NCBI GenBank assembly: GCA_012515455.1
Contig: JAAYYJ010000512.1
Span: 1-6,180, forward strand
Reading direction: 5' to 3'
DNA from: Oligosphaeraceae bacterium
GTDB lineage: Bacteria > Verrucomicrobiota > Lentisphaeria > Oligosphaerales > Oligosphaeraceae
Length of the DNA: 6,180 nucleotides
Below the pieces are notes generated by a model. It had not been told where the DNA came from and did not search any database. It saw nothing but the letters and a program-made list of their open reading frames with translations. Below, piece by piece: positions 1 to 6,124 of this stretch; position 1 is the first letter of the stretch, and the number at the start of each line of letters is the position of its first letter. A program made the translations under genes and the position numbers.

Positions 1-220
1 AGGCCAGATAGCCGTTGTTGGCACCGGGCAGAAAGCCCCCGAAGTCGTCCATATACAACCCCGAGGCCACGCCGATGCTCTTCTGGTTGTTGATGCAGGT
101 GATGGCCTGGGCCTTGGCCCGGGCTTTCTGCAAGGCCGGCAACAGCATCGAGGCCAGAACCGCAATGATCGCAATTACGACCAGCAACTCAATCAAGGTG
201 AAAAAACAACGCCTGGACAT
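1..220 (-). CDS. Prepilin-type N-terminal cleavage/methylation domain protein, 3' end outside the window
   Basis: Only the first 73 residues are visible; the reading frame leaves the window at base 1. It starts with ATG at 218-220, preceded by AAGG seven bases upstream. The leader is very short (MSRRCF), followed by FTLIELLVVIAIIA, the hallmark of the type IV prepilin/pseudopilin N-terminus. F7 would be mature residue +1 and E11 the conserved Glu +5; the following hydrophobic helix to about residue 30 would anchor the protein in the membrane and pack into a filament. Position -1 is Phe rather than the usual Gly, so processing by the prepilin peptidase is not certain. A Cys at 42 and a segment Y56-P65 match the family. 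It lies 46 bp downstream of a paralogue with an identical 48-residue N-terminal stretch. The function of the missing C-terminal part is unknown. Family assignment is secure; the role in pili, secretion or something else is not. Confidence 0.85.
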   Translation of the reverse strand, partial: MSRRCFFTLIELLVVIAIIAVLASMLLPALQKARAKAQAITCINNQKSIGVASGLYMDDFGGFLPGANNGYLA

Positions 221-266
221 ACTATAGCCTTTTTGCTGATGTGCGTGGTGCTACGGGGGAGAAAAT

Positions 267-971
267 TCACGGCCGTGCGCTGTAGGTGTATTTTGCGCCC
301 GAGCCGTAGATTTGCTTGTAGGTCATCGGTTCGACGTGGAAATCGGTGAACAGCGCATTGAGAGTCTGGTTGGGGTGGCGGAATTCGACCTGGGCGTTGT
401 AGGTTGTGTCCATTGCGGTAGAGAGCTGGAACAGGTAACTGGTGCCGGCGAAGGTCAGGCCGGCGCTGTAATACGGAAAAGAGACCATATCCGCAGTGTA
501 CATGTACTGCGATGGCTTGCGGAAACTGATGGGCTGCTGCATCGGATTCTTGCCGGCCAGCCGCCAGCTGGTGTAGTAGTTGGTGCCGTAGCTGTAGACA
601 TGGAAGCGGTTGCCGTAATGATTGTCCCGGATGCTGTCCGCGGGACAAGCCAACGGGTTCCCCGGCGGGAAGGTCCAGGCTTTGTTATAGCGGAAGGGTT
701 GGTTCAGATACAGGTGCATGGCCCAGGTGAAAGGGAAGGCGCTGACTCCGCCCGGCCAGGCCAGGAAGCCGTTGTTGGGTCCCGGCAGCCAGCCCTCGCA
801 TTCGTCCATGTACATCCCCGATGCCACGCCGATGCTCTTCTGGTTGTTGATGCAGGTGATGGCCTGGGCCTTGGCCCGGGCTTTCTGCAAGGCCGGCAAC
901 AACATCGAGGCCAGAACCGCAATGATCGCAATCACGACCAGCAACTCAATCAAGGTAAAGGATTTCTTCAT
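267..971 (-). CDS. Prepilin-type N-terminal cleavage/methylation domain protein (PVC-type pseudopilin-like)
   Basis: This complete 234-residue protein opens with MKKS then FTLIELLVVIAIIAVLASMLLPAL, a class III-like prepilin signal with F5 as mature +1 and E9 as Glu +5. The frame is open 20 codons further upstream, but ATG 969-971 is preferred because GAGG lies six bases before it and the pilin leader begins there. After the helix (about 5-30) comes C40, Y54, D56, LPG at 62-64 and CP at 109-110, a pattern shared by the pilin-like proteins with a C-terminal H-X9-DG motif (DUF1559-like) abundant in Planctomycetes and Lentisphaerae. The C-terminal motif is present but altered: RH at 198-199 is followed ten residues later by D210-F211 instead of nine residues and DG. 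The -1 residue is Ser, not Gly. It would be inserted in the inner membrane and presented outside. The next gene downstream is a paralogue, probably in the same transcript. Precise function is unknown. Confidence 0.9.
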   Translation of the reverse strand: MKKSFTLIELLVVIAIIAVLASMLLPALQKARAKAQAITCINNQKSIGVASGMYMDECEGWLPGPNNGFLAWPGGVSAFPFTWAMHLYLNQPFRYNKAWTFPPGNPLACPADSIRDNHYGNRFHVYSYGTNYYTSWRLAGKNPMQQPISFRKPSQYMYTADMVSFPYYSAGLTFAGTSYLFQLSTAMDTTYNAQVEFRHPNQTLNALFTDFHVEPMTYKQIYGSGAKYTYSARP

Positions 972-977
972 ACTTGA

Positions 978-981
978 CCTC
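978..981 (-). promoter_or_regulatory. Ribosome binding site deciding the pilin-like gene start
   Basis: GAGG on the minus strand ends six bases before ATG 969-971. It selects this start over the upstream in-frame codon at 1029-1031, which would add 20 residues before the prepilin leader. Confidence 0.65.
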
Positions 982-1016
982 GTAACCAAGGAGTTGATTT
1001 TGAACCTGCCGGGGTT

Positions 1017-1044
1017 ACTATATCCGGCCAAGAGTAAAAAGCAA
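1017..1044 (-). promoter_or_regulatory. Candidate sigma-70 promoter for the pilin-like pair
   Basis: On the minus strand, TTGCTT (1039-1044) and TATAGT (1017-1022) are separated by 16 bases. The -10 matches the consensus at five of six positions, the -35 at three. A run rich in A on the same strand (about 1055-1075) sits just upstream and could act as an UP element. The predicted start would lie about 40 bases before the pilin ATG. This is a consensus match only. Confidence 0.4.
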
Positions 1045-1109
1045 ACTTAGTTGATTTATTTTTTTTCAGAATTATTTTAAGTTGTCATGTAACCATGCTT
1101 GCCGGTCTA

Positions 1110-1140
1110 GGCGGGGCGGTGCCGCCCGCCGCCGCCGCCG
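1110..1140. repeat. GC-rich imperfect hairpin followed by a GCC trinucleotide run
   Basis: GGGCGG (1114-1119) can pair with CCGCCC (1122-1127), and with a bulged G at 1113 the stem extends to 1110/1130. It is followed directly by four GCC units (1128-1139). There is no T-run, so it is not a standard intrinsic terminator. It lies in the divergent intergenic region, upstream of the probable start of the phosphoesterase-PHP gene, and may be a degenerate relative of the GC-rich hairpin repeats at the other end of the window. Confidence 0.4.
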
Positions 1141-1142
1141 GG

Positions 1143-1151
1143 TGATACTAT
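1143..1151 (+). promoter_or_regulatory. Possible extended -10 promoter element for the phosphoesterase-PHP gene
   Basis: TG-A-TACTAT reads as an extended -10 element (four of six matches to TATAAT plus the TG dinucleotide). The expected -35 position is inside the GC-rich hairpin and shows no consensus. Transcription would begin about 25 bases before the gene's ATG. Weak evidence. Confidence 0.22.
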
Positions 1152-1167
1152 TACTGTAGTGCTGCTT

Positions 1168-1175
1168 AGGAAGGA
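1168..1175 (+). promoter_or_regulatory. Strong Shine-Dalgarno sequence fixing the start of the phosphoesterase-PHP gene
   Basis: AGGAAGGA ends seven bases before ATG 1183-1185. This favours that ATG over the in-frame GTG at 1159, which lies upstream of the Shine-Dalgarno sequence and has no ribosome site of its own. Confidence 0.75.
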
Positions 1176-1182
1176 CTTCCGG

Positions 1183-2643
1183 ATGTCAGTTAAAATAGCC
1201 GTGATTACGGACCTGCATTATGCCCGGGAGGGAAATTGCGCCTGCCCGGACCGGCAGGGGGTCTTCGCCCGGAACTTCCTGCTGCAGGCACTGCAGTACC
1301 TGCGGTTGTGCGGCGACATCGATCTGCTCTGCCTGGGCGGGGACCTCCTCAATCAGCCGCAGGATGCGCTGCTGCTGCCGGAGCTGGCCCAGGCGCTGGA
1401 GGGCTGCGGCATTCCCTTCCTGGCGGTGCCGGGGAATCACGATCCGGCCCCGGAGCAGTTCCGCAGCCTGATCCAGGCACCGGATTACATCGACTGCAAG
1501 GGCGTGCGGGTGATTGCTTTCCCCGACGATCCCGGCCGGCCGGGCTGGAATGCCACCCGCACTGCGGCGGAATTTGCGCGCGCCCGCCGGCTCAGTCACG
1601 CCCATCCCGGGCCGCTGGTCTTCCTGCAGCACGTGCCGGTCTTCCCGCCCGGGCAAGCGGAGAATATCTACGGCTATGACAACGCAGACGAGATTGTGGC
1701 GCTGATGCGTGAATGCGGATGCCGCCTGAGCCTGTCCGGACATCAGCATCACGGCGTGCCGACCCTGGAATACGAGGGGATGATGTTCGCCTGCACCCCA
1801 GCTCTCTGCGAACCGCCGTTCCCATTCCAGATTTTCACTCTGGAGCAGGGTGCCATCCGGCAGGAACAGGTCTGCCTGCAGTCACCCTCAGCGCTGGCGC
1901 TGAGCGACTTCCACACCCATACGCCTTTTGCGTACTGTAACGAGGATATGGACTGCGACAGGGCAGCGCAGATGCTCGATTTGCTGAATCTGCAGCAGGT
2001 CGCCGTCACTGAGCATTCCGGACATCTGTATCTGAGCCAGGCCGGCTATTGGCAGAGTGACTGGCACCTGGACAGAATCTCCGACCTGCTGCCAGGAGAG
2101 GACCGCACCCAGGACTACCTGCGCTATTTGCAGCGCTGCCAAGCGCTCGATGCGCGCTTCCTGCGCGGCACCGAGGTCGATGTGAACGCCCGGGGGCAGC
2201 TGCTGCTGGGCGAGCCGCTGGCCGCGGGCACGCAGCTCCGCCTGGGCGCCATCCACCGCCTGCCTGAGCTTCCCCCGGCCCAGGCGGCGGATTGTTTTCT
2301 GATGCTGGCGCAGGCGCTGATCTGCTCCGGGCAGATTCACATCCTGGCGCACCCGTTCCGGGTTTTTTCCTGGAATGGCCAAGGCGAGAAACCGCGCCAG
2401 ACCTTCGCTCCGCTGATCCGGATGCTGCGGCAGAATAAGGTTGCGGTGGAGATCAATTTCCATCACAACCGCCCCGACCGGGAGTTCGTGCGCGAGTGCC
2501 TGGCCGCCGGGATTAAGCTGTCCTTTGGCAGCGATGCGCATGCCCAGTGGGAACTCGGCGCTTTCGCCTGGCACCGCGAATTCCTGCGCCAGCTGGGATA
2601 TGACGGAGATATCAGCAGCATCCTCTTCCGCTGGCAGCAATAA
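1183..2643 (+). CDS. Calcineurin-like metallophosphoesterase fused to a PHP domain
   Basis: The 486-residue product has two metal-dependent hydrolase domains. Residues about 1-225 form a calcineurin-like phosphoesterase: D10-x-H12 (TDLHYA), GGD at 52-54, GNHD at 84-87, a lone H150 and GHQHH at 186-190, giving the complete set of dinuclear metal ligands. Residues about 240-486 form a PHP (polymerase and histidinol phosphatase) domain: H244-x-H246, TEH at 276-278, E331 in GTEVD, H358, AHP at 389-391, E423-x-N and D451-x-H453 in GSDAH. The layout around HTHTPF and TEHS resembles HisK-type histidinol phosphatases, but no substrate can be read from the sequence. No signal peptide or membrane segment is seen, so the protein should be cytoplasmic. 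It likely cleaves phosphomono- or phosphodiesters, perhaps in two steps on one substrate. The start follows a strong Shine-Dalgarno sequence. The gene is monocistronic here, divergent from the pilin pair and convergent with metH, only 33 bp from its end. Domain assignment is strong; biological role is unknown. Confidence 0.9.
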   Translation: MSVKIAVITDLHYAREGNCACPDRQGVFARNFLLQALQYLRLCGDIDLLCLGGDLLNQPQDALLLPELAQALEGCGIPFLAVPGNHDPAPEQFRSLIQAPDYIDCKGVRVIAFPDDPGRPGWNATRTAAEFARARRLSHAHPGPLVFLQHVPVFPPGQAENIYGYDNADEIVALMRECGCRLSLSGHQHHGVPTLEYEGMMFACTPALCEPPFPFQIFTLEQGAIRQEQVCLQSPSALALSDFHTHTPFAYCNEDMDCDRAAQMLDLLNLQQVAVTEHSGHLYLSQAGYWQSDWHLDRISDLLPGEDRTQDYLRYLQRCQALDARFLRGTEVDVNARGQLLLGEPLAAGTQLRLGAIHRLPELPPAQAADCFLMLAQALICSGQIHILAHPFRVFSWNGQGEKPRQTFAPLIRMLRQNKVAVEINFHHNRPDREFVRECLAAGIKLSFGSDAHAQWELGAFAWHREFLRQLGYDGDISSILFRWQQ

Positions 2644-2676
2644 CTGCCCGCGCGCGCAGAGGTTCCAGGCCGATGC
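2644..2676. other. Short convergent intergenic junction
   Basis: Only 33 bases separate two converging stop codons. An imperfect GC-rich inverted repeat (2644-2659, CTGC and GCAG ends) is present without a T-run on either strand, so no clear bidirectional terminator is visible. Transcripts from the two sides may overlap or end by Rho. Confidence 0.4.
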
Positions 2677-5085
2677 TCAGGCCAGCAGCCGGCTGGCGAT
2701 TTTTACCGTGTCGTGAGCATTGGCGGCATAATGGGCGCCGATGCTGCGGGCATACGGTTCATCGATCACCGCCCCGCCGATGATGAACTGCAGGTCATGC
2801 AGGCCGCGTTGGCGGGCCAGGTCGATGACCGTCTTCATTTCGCCCATGGTGGTGGTCATCAGGGCCGAGAGGGCGACCAGCCGCGCACCTTCGCGCTGCG
2901 CCGCCTCCAGGATAGTCTCGGCCGCGACATCCTTGCCCAGGTCAATGACGGTGAAGTTGTAGTTGCGCAGCAGCAGCGCTACGATGTTCTTGCCGATATC
3001 GTGGATGTCGTTCTTGACCGTGGCGATGACGATCTTTCCCCGCGAGGGCTGATTCTGGCCGGTTTGGCGCAGTATCGGGTCCAATATCTCCATGGCCAGG
3101 CGCATTACATCGGCGCTCATAATCAGCTGGGGCAGGAAGTACTCCTTGCGCTCAAAACGCTCGCCGACCTCGGCAATGGCCGGAATCAGCACCGCATTGA
3201 CCAGCTCGTCAGCGCTGTGCCCGGCCGCGAGGGCCGCGCGCAGACTCTCGGGCATCATGGATGAATCGCCGTTCAGCAGCGCCGCCCGCACCCGCTGGCC
3301 GGGGTCCGCCGGTACTTTTGCGGCCGGGGCAGCGGTGGCGGAACCTTCCTGTCCGCTGAACCGGGCCAGATATTTCTGGCAGCGCTGGTCGCGGCGGTTG
3401 AGCAGGTCACCGGCCAGGATGGTCTCCTGGATATCGGTGAGCATGGGGTTGGCGATGGCGCAGTTCAGGCCGCAGCCCAGGGCCATTCCCAGGAAGGTCC
3501 GGTTCAAGAGTTCGCGGCGGGGCAGCCCGAAGCTGATGTTGGATAGCCCAATAATGGTATTGCTGCCCCATTCCCGGGAGCACCACTCGATCAGCCCCAG
3601 AGTCAGCGCCGCGGCCGCCGGATTGGCTGAGACGGTCATGACCAGCGCGTCGACGCAGAGGTCCTCCTTGCGGTAGCCGTACTTCTGCGCTTCGGCATAA
3701 ATCCGTTCAATCACCGCGATGCGTTCCGGCAGAGTCTCGGGGATACCCTGGTCGGTCACCGGCAGCAGAATCAGCATCGCGCCGTATTTGGCCGCGACCG
3801 GCAGGACTTCCTGCAGGCGCTGAGTCTCGGCGGTGATGGAATTGAACAGCGCCCGCCCGGGGTAAAGCCGCAGAGCCGCCTCGGCCACCTCGGCTGAGGT
3901 GGTGTCAATGCACAGCGGCAGGGTGATCTCGCTGCTTAACAGCGCGACCGACTGCTGCATCAGGGCGCGTTCGTCGATGCCCGACAGGCCCATATTGAGG
4001 TCCAGCAACGCTGCTCCGGCCGCAATCTGTTCGTCGGCGATCTGGCGCACCAGTTCCAGCTTGCCGGCCCGCAGCTCCGCCTGCAGGGCCTTCTTGCCGG
4101 TCGGGTTCAGCCGTTCGCCGACCAGCGTGAAAGGTCCGCCGGGGGTGATTTCGTGCCAGGTCCGGGCTGAGCTGACGCAGGCGCCGCGGCAGGGCTCGAC
4201 GGCGGGGGCGGGTCTTCCGGCCAGGATTTGGCTCAGGGCCCGGATATGCTCCGGGGTAGTGCCGCAGCATCCGCCCAGCAGTCCGGCGCCGGCCTCGGCC
4301 AGCAGTGCAGTCTGGCGGCTGAATGCCTCGGGTTGCAGATTAAAGACCGTGTGGCCGTCGATGAACTGGGGCAGTCCGGCATTGGGCTTGGCGATCAGCG
4401 GCACCCGGCTGTATGGTTTCAGCAGCCGGATGGTCTCCAGCATTTCTTCTGGCCCGCTGGAGCAATTGCAGCCGAAGGCGTCGGCGCCGAGCGCCTGCAG
4501 GGTGATCAGGGCGGACACCGCGTGGTTGCCGGTGAGGGTATGCTGGCCTTTCTCAAAAGTCAGGCTGACCAGCACCGGCAGGTCGCAGATTTCTCGGATG
4601 GCCAGCAGTGCGGCTCTGGTCTCCTGGACATCCATCATGGTCTCGATCACGAAGCCGTCCACACCGCCCTCGAGCAGCCCGCGGGCCTGCTCCCGGTATG
4701 CGTCCACGGCAGCTTCGAAGGGCAGGTCTCCGACCGGCTCCAGGAATTGTCCGGTCGGGGCGAGGTCTCCGAAGACCAGCACTGCCTCGCCGGCCGCCCG
4801 GCGGGAGATTTTGGCCAGCTCGCGGTTGAGGTCCAGGGTCTGTTCCGCCAGCCCGAACTCCCGCAGTTTCAGCGGGTTCCCTCCGAAGGTCGGGGTGTAG
4901 ATGATATTGGCTCCGGCGGCGATGTAATCGCGCTGCACGGCCAGAATGGCTTCAGGGTGTTCCCGGCACCATGCCTCCGGGCAGGTACCGGGGGGCAGCC
5001 CGCGTTTGCTCAGCTCGGTGCCGGTGGCGCCGTCGAGAATCACAATCTGCCGGGCGGTGAGGGCTTTGAATTCATTGCGGGTCAT
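2677..5085 (-). CDS. metH: Cobalamin-dependent methionine synthase lacking the reactivation domain
   Basis: The 802-residue protein catalyses, by family, transfer of the methyl group of 5-methyltetrahydrofolate via cobalamin to homocysteine, yielding methionine. Modules in order: homocysteine S-methyltransferase barrel (about 10-290) with zinc ligands C208 (in NCSSGP) and C273-C274 (GGCCGT); pterin-binding barrel (about 315-560) with GERLNPTG at 323-330, LDLNMG at 361-366 and SNISFGLP at 515-522; an Ala/Pro-rich linker near 580-597; a four-helix cap (about 598-675, FLPQLIMSADVM); and a Rossmann cobalamin domain (about 683-802) with D693-x-H695-x-x-G698 supplying the lower-ligand His, S740-x-L and GG at 770-771. 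The C-terminal AdoMet-binding reactivation domain of the roughly 1,200-residue E. coli enzyme is absent; a free-standing partner is encoded immediately upstream, as in Thermotoga maritima. Start ATG 5083-5085 follows AGGGAGG at five bases and overlaps the upstream gene by 14 bp, suggesting translational coupling. No broken motif is seen. Cytoplasmic. Confidence 0.95.
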   Translation of the reverse strand: MTRNEFKALTARQIVILDGATGTELSKRGLPPGTCPEAWCREHPEAILAVQRDYIAAGANIIYTPTFGGNPLKLREFGLAEQTLDLNRELAKISRRAAGEAVLVFGDLAPTGQFLEPVGDLPFEAAVDAYREQARGLLEGGVDGFVIETMMDVQETRAALLAIREICDLPVLVSLTFEKGQHTLTGNHAVSALITLQALGADAFGCNCSSGPEEMLETIRLLKPYSRVPLIAKPNAGLPQFIDGHTVFNLQPEAFSRQTALLAEAGAGLLGGCCGTTPEHIRALSQILAGRPAPAVEPCRGACVSSARTWHEITPGGPFTLVGERLNPTGKKALQAELRAGKLELVRQIADEQIAAGAALLDLNMGLSGIDERALMQQSVALLSSEITLPLCIDTTSAEVAEAALRLYPGRALFNSITAETQRLQEVLPVAAKYGAMLILLPVTDQGIPETLPERIAVIERIYAEAQKYGYRKEDLCVDALVMTVSANPAAAALTLGLIEWCSREWGSNTIIGLSNISFGLPRRELLNRTFLGMALGCGLNCAIANPMLTDIQETILAGDLLNRRDQRCQKYLARFSGQEGSATAAPAAKVPADPGQRVRAALLNGDSSMMPESLRAALAAGHSADELVNAVLIPAIAEVGERFERKEYFLPQLIMSADVMRLAMEILDPILRQTGQNQPSRGKIVIATVKNDIHDIGKNIVALLLRNYNFTVIDLGKDVAAETILEAAQREGARLVALSALMTTTMGEMKTVIDLARQRGLHDLQFIIGGAVIDEPYARSIGAHYAANAHDTVKIASRLLA

Positions 5086-5719
5086 TATGGCCTCCCTGCC
5101 GGCGGAGACCGGCGATGGCGGTGATGGTTTTTTCCGGTTCGATGGCTCCCGCGGGACTCAGGCTCAGGCCCATTTCCGCCAGCGGGAACCAGCGGAAGAA
5201 ATGGCGCTGGTCGGTGACCGGCCAGTCGCCATAGCCGGCGGAGAAGCGGCGCTGGTCCAGGAACAGCCCCTGACGCAGAAAATCGCGGCGGCTGAATTCC
5301 TGCAGGCTGTCCAGTGCGGCCTCGACGCATTCGCTGCCGGTCGCGTCCACAATCAGGGCTGCGGCGCCGTCGCCGCGGTCGAGCGCCTGGCGGCTCAAGG
5401 CGGGCAGCCCGTCTCCCAGGGTGATGCAGACCAGCCAGACCATCTGGGCCCGCTGCAGGAAGCGGGCCAGGTTCCGGCTGTTCAGGGTGGTGCCGTCAGT
5501 CAGCAGTACGCAGTCGGCGTTGCATTCCCGGACCGGCAGCGTGCCGGCGCAGGCTCTGGGGCGGCAGACTGCCCGGGCCTGCTGCAGCCAGTCCCGGAGG
5601 TGTTTTTGGCTGGATTCAGTGGTCAGCGTCTGGCCGCTGTGGTAGCCCAAGCGCTGCAGTATCTGTTTTTCCGGGAAGGGATAGTCGATATTCTCGAATT
5701 TGCGGATATTGCTCAGCAT
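5072..5719 (-). CDS. Free-standing methionine synthase activation (reactivation-domain-like) protein
   Basis: This 215-residue protein resembles the vitamin B12-dependent methionine synthase activation domain, encoded separately from MetH. Supporting motifs are ITLGDGL (99-105), DATGSECVE (125-133), the AdoMet-binding-like core RFSAGYGDWP (158-167), which corresponds to the RxxPGY motif of E. coli MetH, and PEKTITAIAG (195-204) near the C-terminus. By family knowledge it would support reductive methylation of oxidised cob(II)alamin with AdoMet as methyl donor, acting on the shorter MetH encoded next. The usual Pro after RFS is Ala161 here. Its stop codon lies 14 bp inside metH, and the metH ribosome site is within its 3' end, so the two are almost certainly one operon. 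ATG 5717-5719 is the first possible start, since an in-frame stop lies ten codons upstream, but no Shine-Dalgarno sequence precedes it. Assignment rests on motifs and context. Confidence 0.85.
   Translation of the reverse strand: MLSNIRKFENIDYPFPEKQILQRLGYHSGQTLTTESSQKHLRDWLQQARAVCRPRACAGTLPVRECNADCVLLTDGTTLNSRNLARFLQRAQMVWLVCITLGDGLPALSRQALDRGDGAAALIVDATGSECVEAALDSLQEFSRRDFLRQGLFLDQRRFSAGYGDWPVTDQRHFFRWFPLAEMGLSLSPAGAIEPEKTITAIAGLRRQGGHNDPQ
5091..5097 (-). promoter_or_regulatory. metH ribosome binding site inside the upstream gene
   Basis: AGGGAGG on the minus strand lies five bases before the metH ATG and within the coding sequence of the activation protein, fitting translational coupling of the two subunits. 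Confidence 0.75.
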
Positions 5720-5860
5720 AAGGAAAGCATTGCAGCTGGGGGAAGGTCAAAGCTATGATTTAGCGGTAATGTGCGAAAAATTAAGGAGACTAGTCGGAAA
5801 TTGTGCAAATATGACCGAAACTCTTCTTTAGCAAAACGATTGTTACCATTTGCCCGTAAT
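5720..5860. other. AT-rich leader upstream of the activation protein-metH operon
   Basis: This stretch holds no convincing gene and is clearly more AT-rich than the coding DNA beside it, so it probably contains the operon promoter. The best minus-strand hit, TTGCAC followed 17 bases later by CTTAAT, lacks the key A of the -10 and is too weak to call. I looked for a cobalamin (B12-box) or SAM riboswitch pattern and did not recognise one. A five-codon minus-strand reading frame (5713-5730, MLSLC) overlaps the start codon of the activation gene in another frame, without a ribosome site. Confidence 0.45.
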
Positions 5861-5923
5861 CTATGTGCCGCGCCTCCGGCGCGTTATTACTCAGCTCTTG
5901 AGCGTGCTCGGCGGGCTTTCCGC

Positions 5924-5979
5924 CGCCGCCGCATGAAGAAGGCGAAAACGGCATTTGGAGTGCGGCGGCTTGCCGCCGC
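5924..5979 (+). repeat. Direct repeat, copy 1 (at least 56 bp)
   Basis: Bases 5924-5979 are identical to 6125-6180, and the match may run on since copy 2 stops at the window edge. On the left, the copies also agree at 5921-5922 with one mismatch at 5923/6124. The unit contains GCATGAAGAAGGCGAAAACG and ends in a perfect GCGGCGGC/GCCGCCGC hairpin. Confidence 0.9.
5962..5979. repeat. Perfect hairpin within repeat copy 1
   Basis: GCGGCGGC (5962-5969) and GCCGCCGC (5972-5979) are exact inverted repeats around TT. In RNA this would give a seven-pair stem capped by a CUUG tetraloop. The same hairpin recurs at 6163-6180 in copy 2. There is no T-run after it. Confidence 0.7.
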
Positions 5980-5984
5980 TTTCA

Positions 5985-6007
5985 GTGCGGGAGCAAAGCT
6001 CCCGCAC
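5985..6007. repeat. Perfect 10-bp hairpin with AAA loop
   Basis: GTGCGGGAGC (5985-5994) pairs exactly with GCTCCCGCAC (5998-6007) around AAA. It lies five bases after the previous hairpin, making a double stem-loop. No T-run follows on either strand, so a simple terminator role is not supported. Confidence 0.75.
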
Positions 6008-6124
6008 ACGGGTGCCGTCCAGAACTCCAACTCGCCGCCGCGACAGACCTGCGTCTGGACAATGCCGGTAGCATGAAAATGGCGACAAGGATTCTCAGTC
6101 GCAGCCGCGCCTCTCCGAGCCCGA

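Noticed and set aside
312..977. Long plus-strand frame of 221 codons
   Set aside because: It is antisense to the complete pilin-like gene, whose protein has clear family motifs and a ribosome site; this frame has no recognisable domain.
1159..1182. GTG at 1159 as start of the phosphoesterase-PHP gene
   Set aside because: The strong AGGAAGGA lies between this GTG and ATG 1183, and the DxH-containing first strand starts directly after the ATG.
1888..2640. Minus-strand frame of 250 codons
   Set aside because: It is antisense to the PHP domain, which carries intact metal-binding motifs; the translation looks like a GC-rich shadow.
3899..4900. Plus-strand frame of 333 codons
   Set aside because: It lies opposite metH; the translation is Ser/Pro/Arg-rich with no domain, as expected for an antisense shadow of GC-rich DNA.
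4228..5758. Two further long plus-strand frames (4228-5124 and 4946-5758)
   Set aside because: Both are antisense to metH and the activation gene and show no motif or ribosome site worth keeping.
5720..5860. Possible cobalamin or SAM riboswitch upstream of the methionine synthase operon
   Set aside because: Expected by function, but I could not find a B12-box-like sequence or a SAM aptamer core; a covariance model scan would be needed to exclude a divergent one.
5869..5890. Intrinsic terminator (stem CGCGCC/GGCGCG then TTATTACT)
   Set aside because: The following tract is only weakly T-rich and no plus-strand gene ends just upstream.
5771..6076. Plus-strand frame of 101 codons starting with GTG
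   Set aside because: It crosses several hairpins and the direct repeat, has no properly spaced ribosome site before GTG 5771 or ATG 5932, and shows no domain. Treated as repeat sequence.
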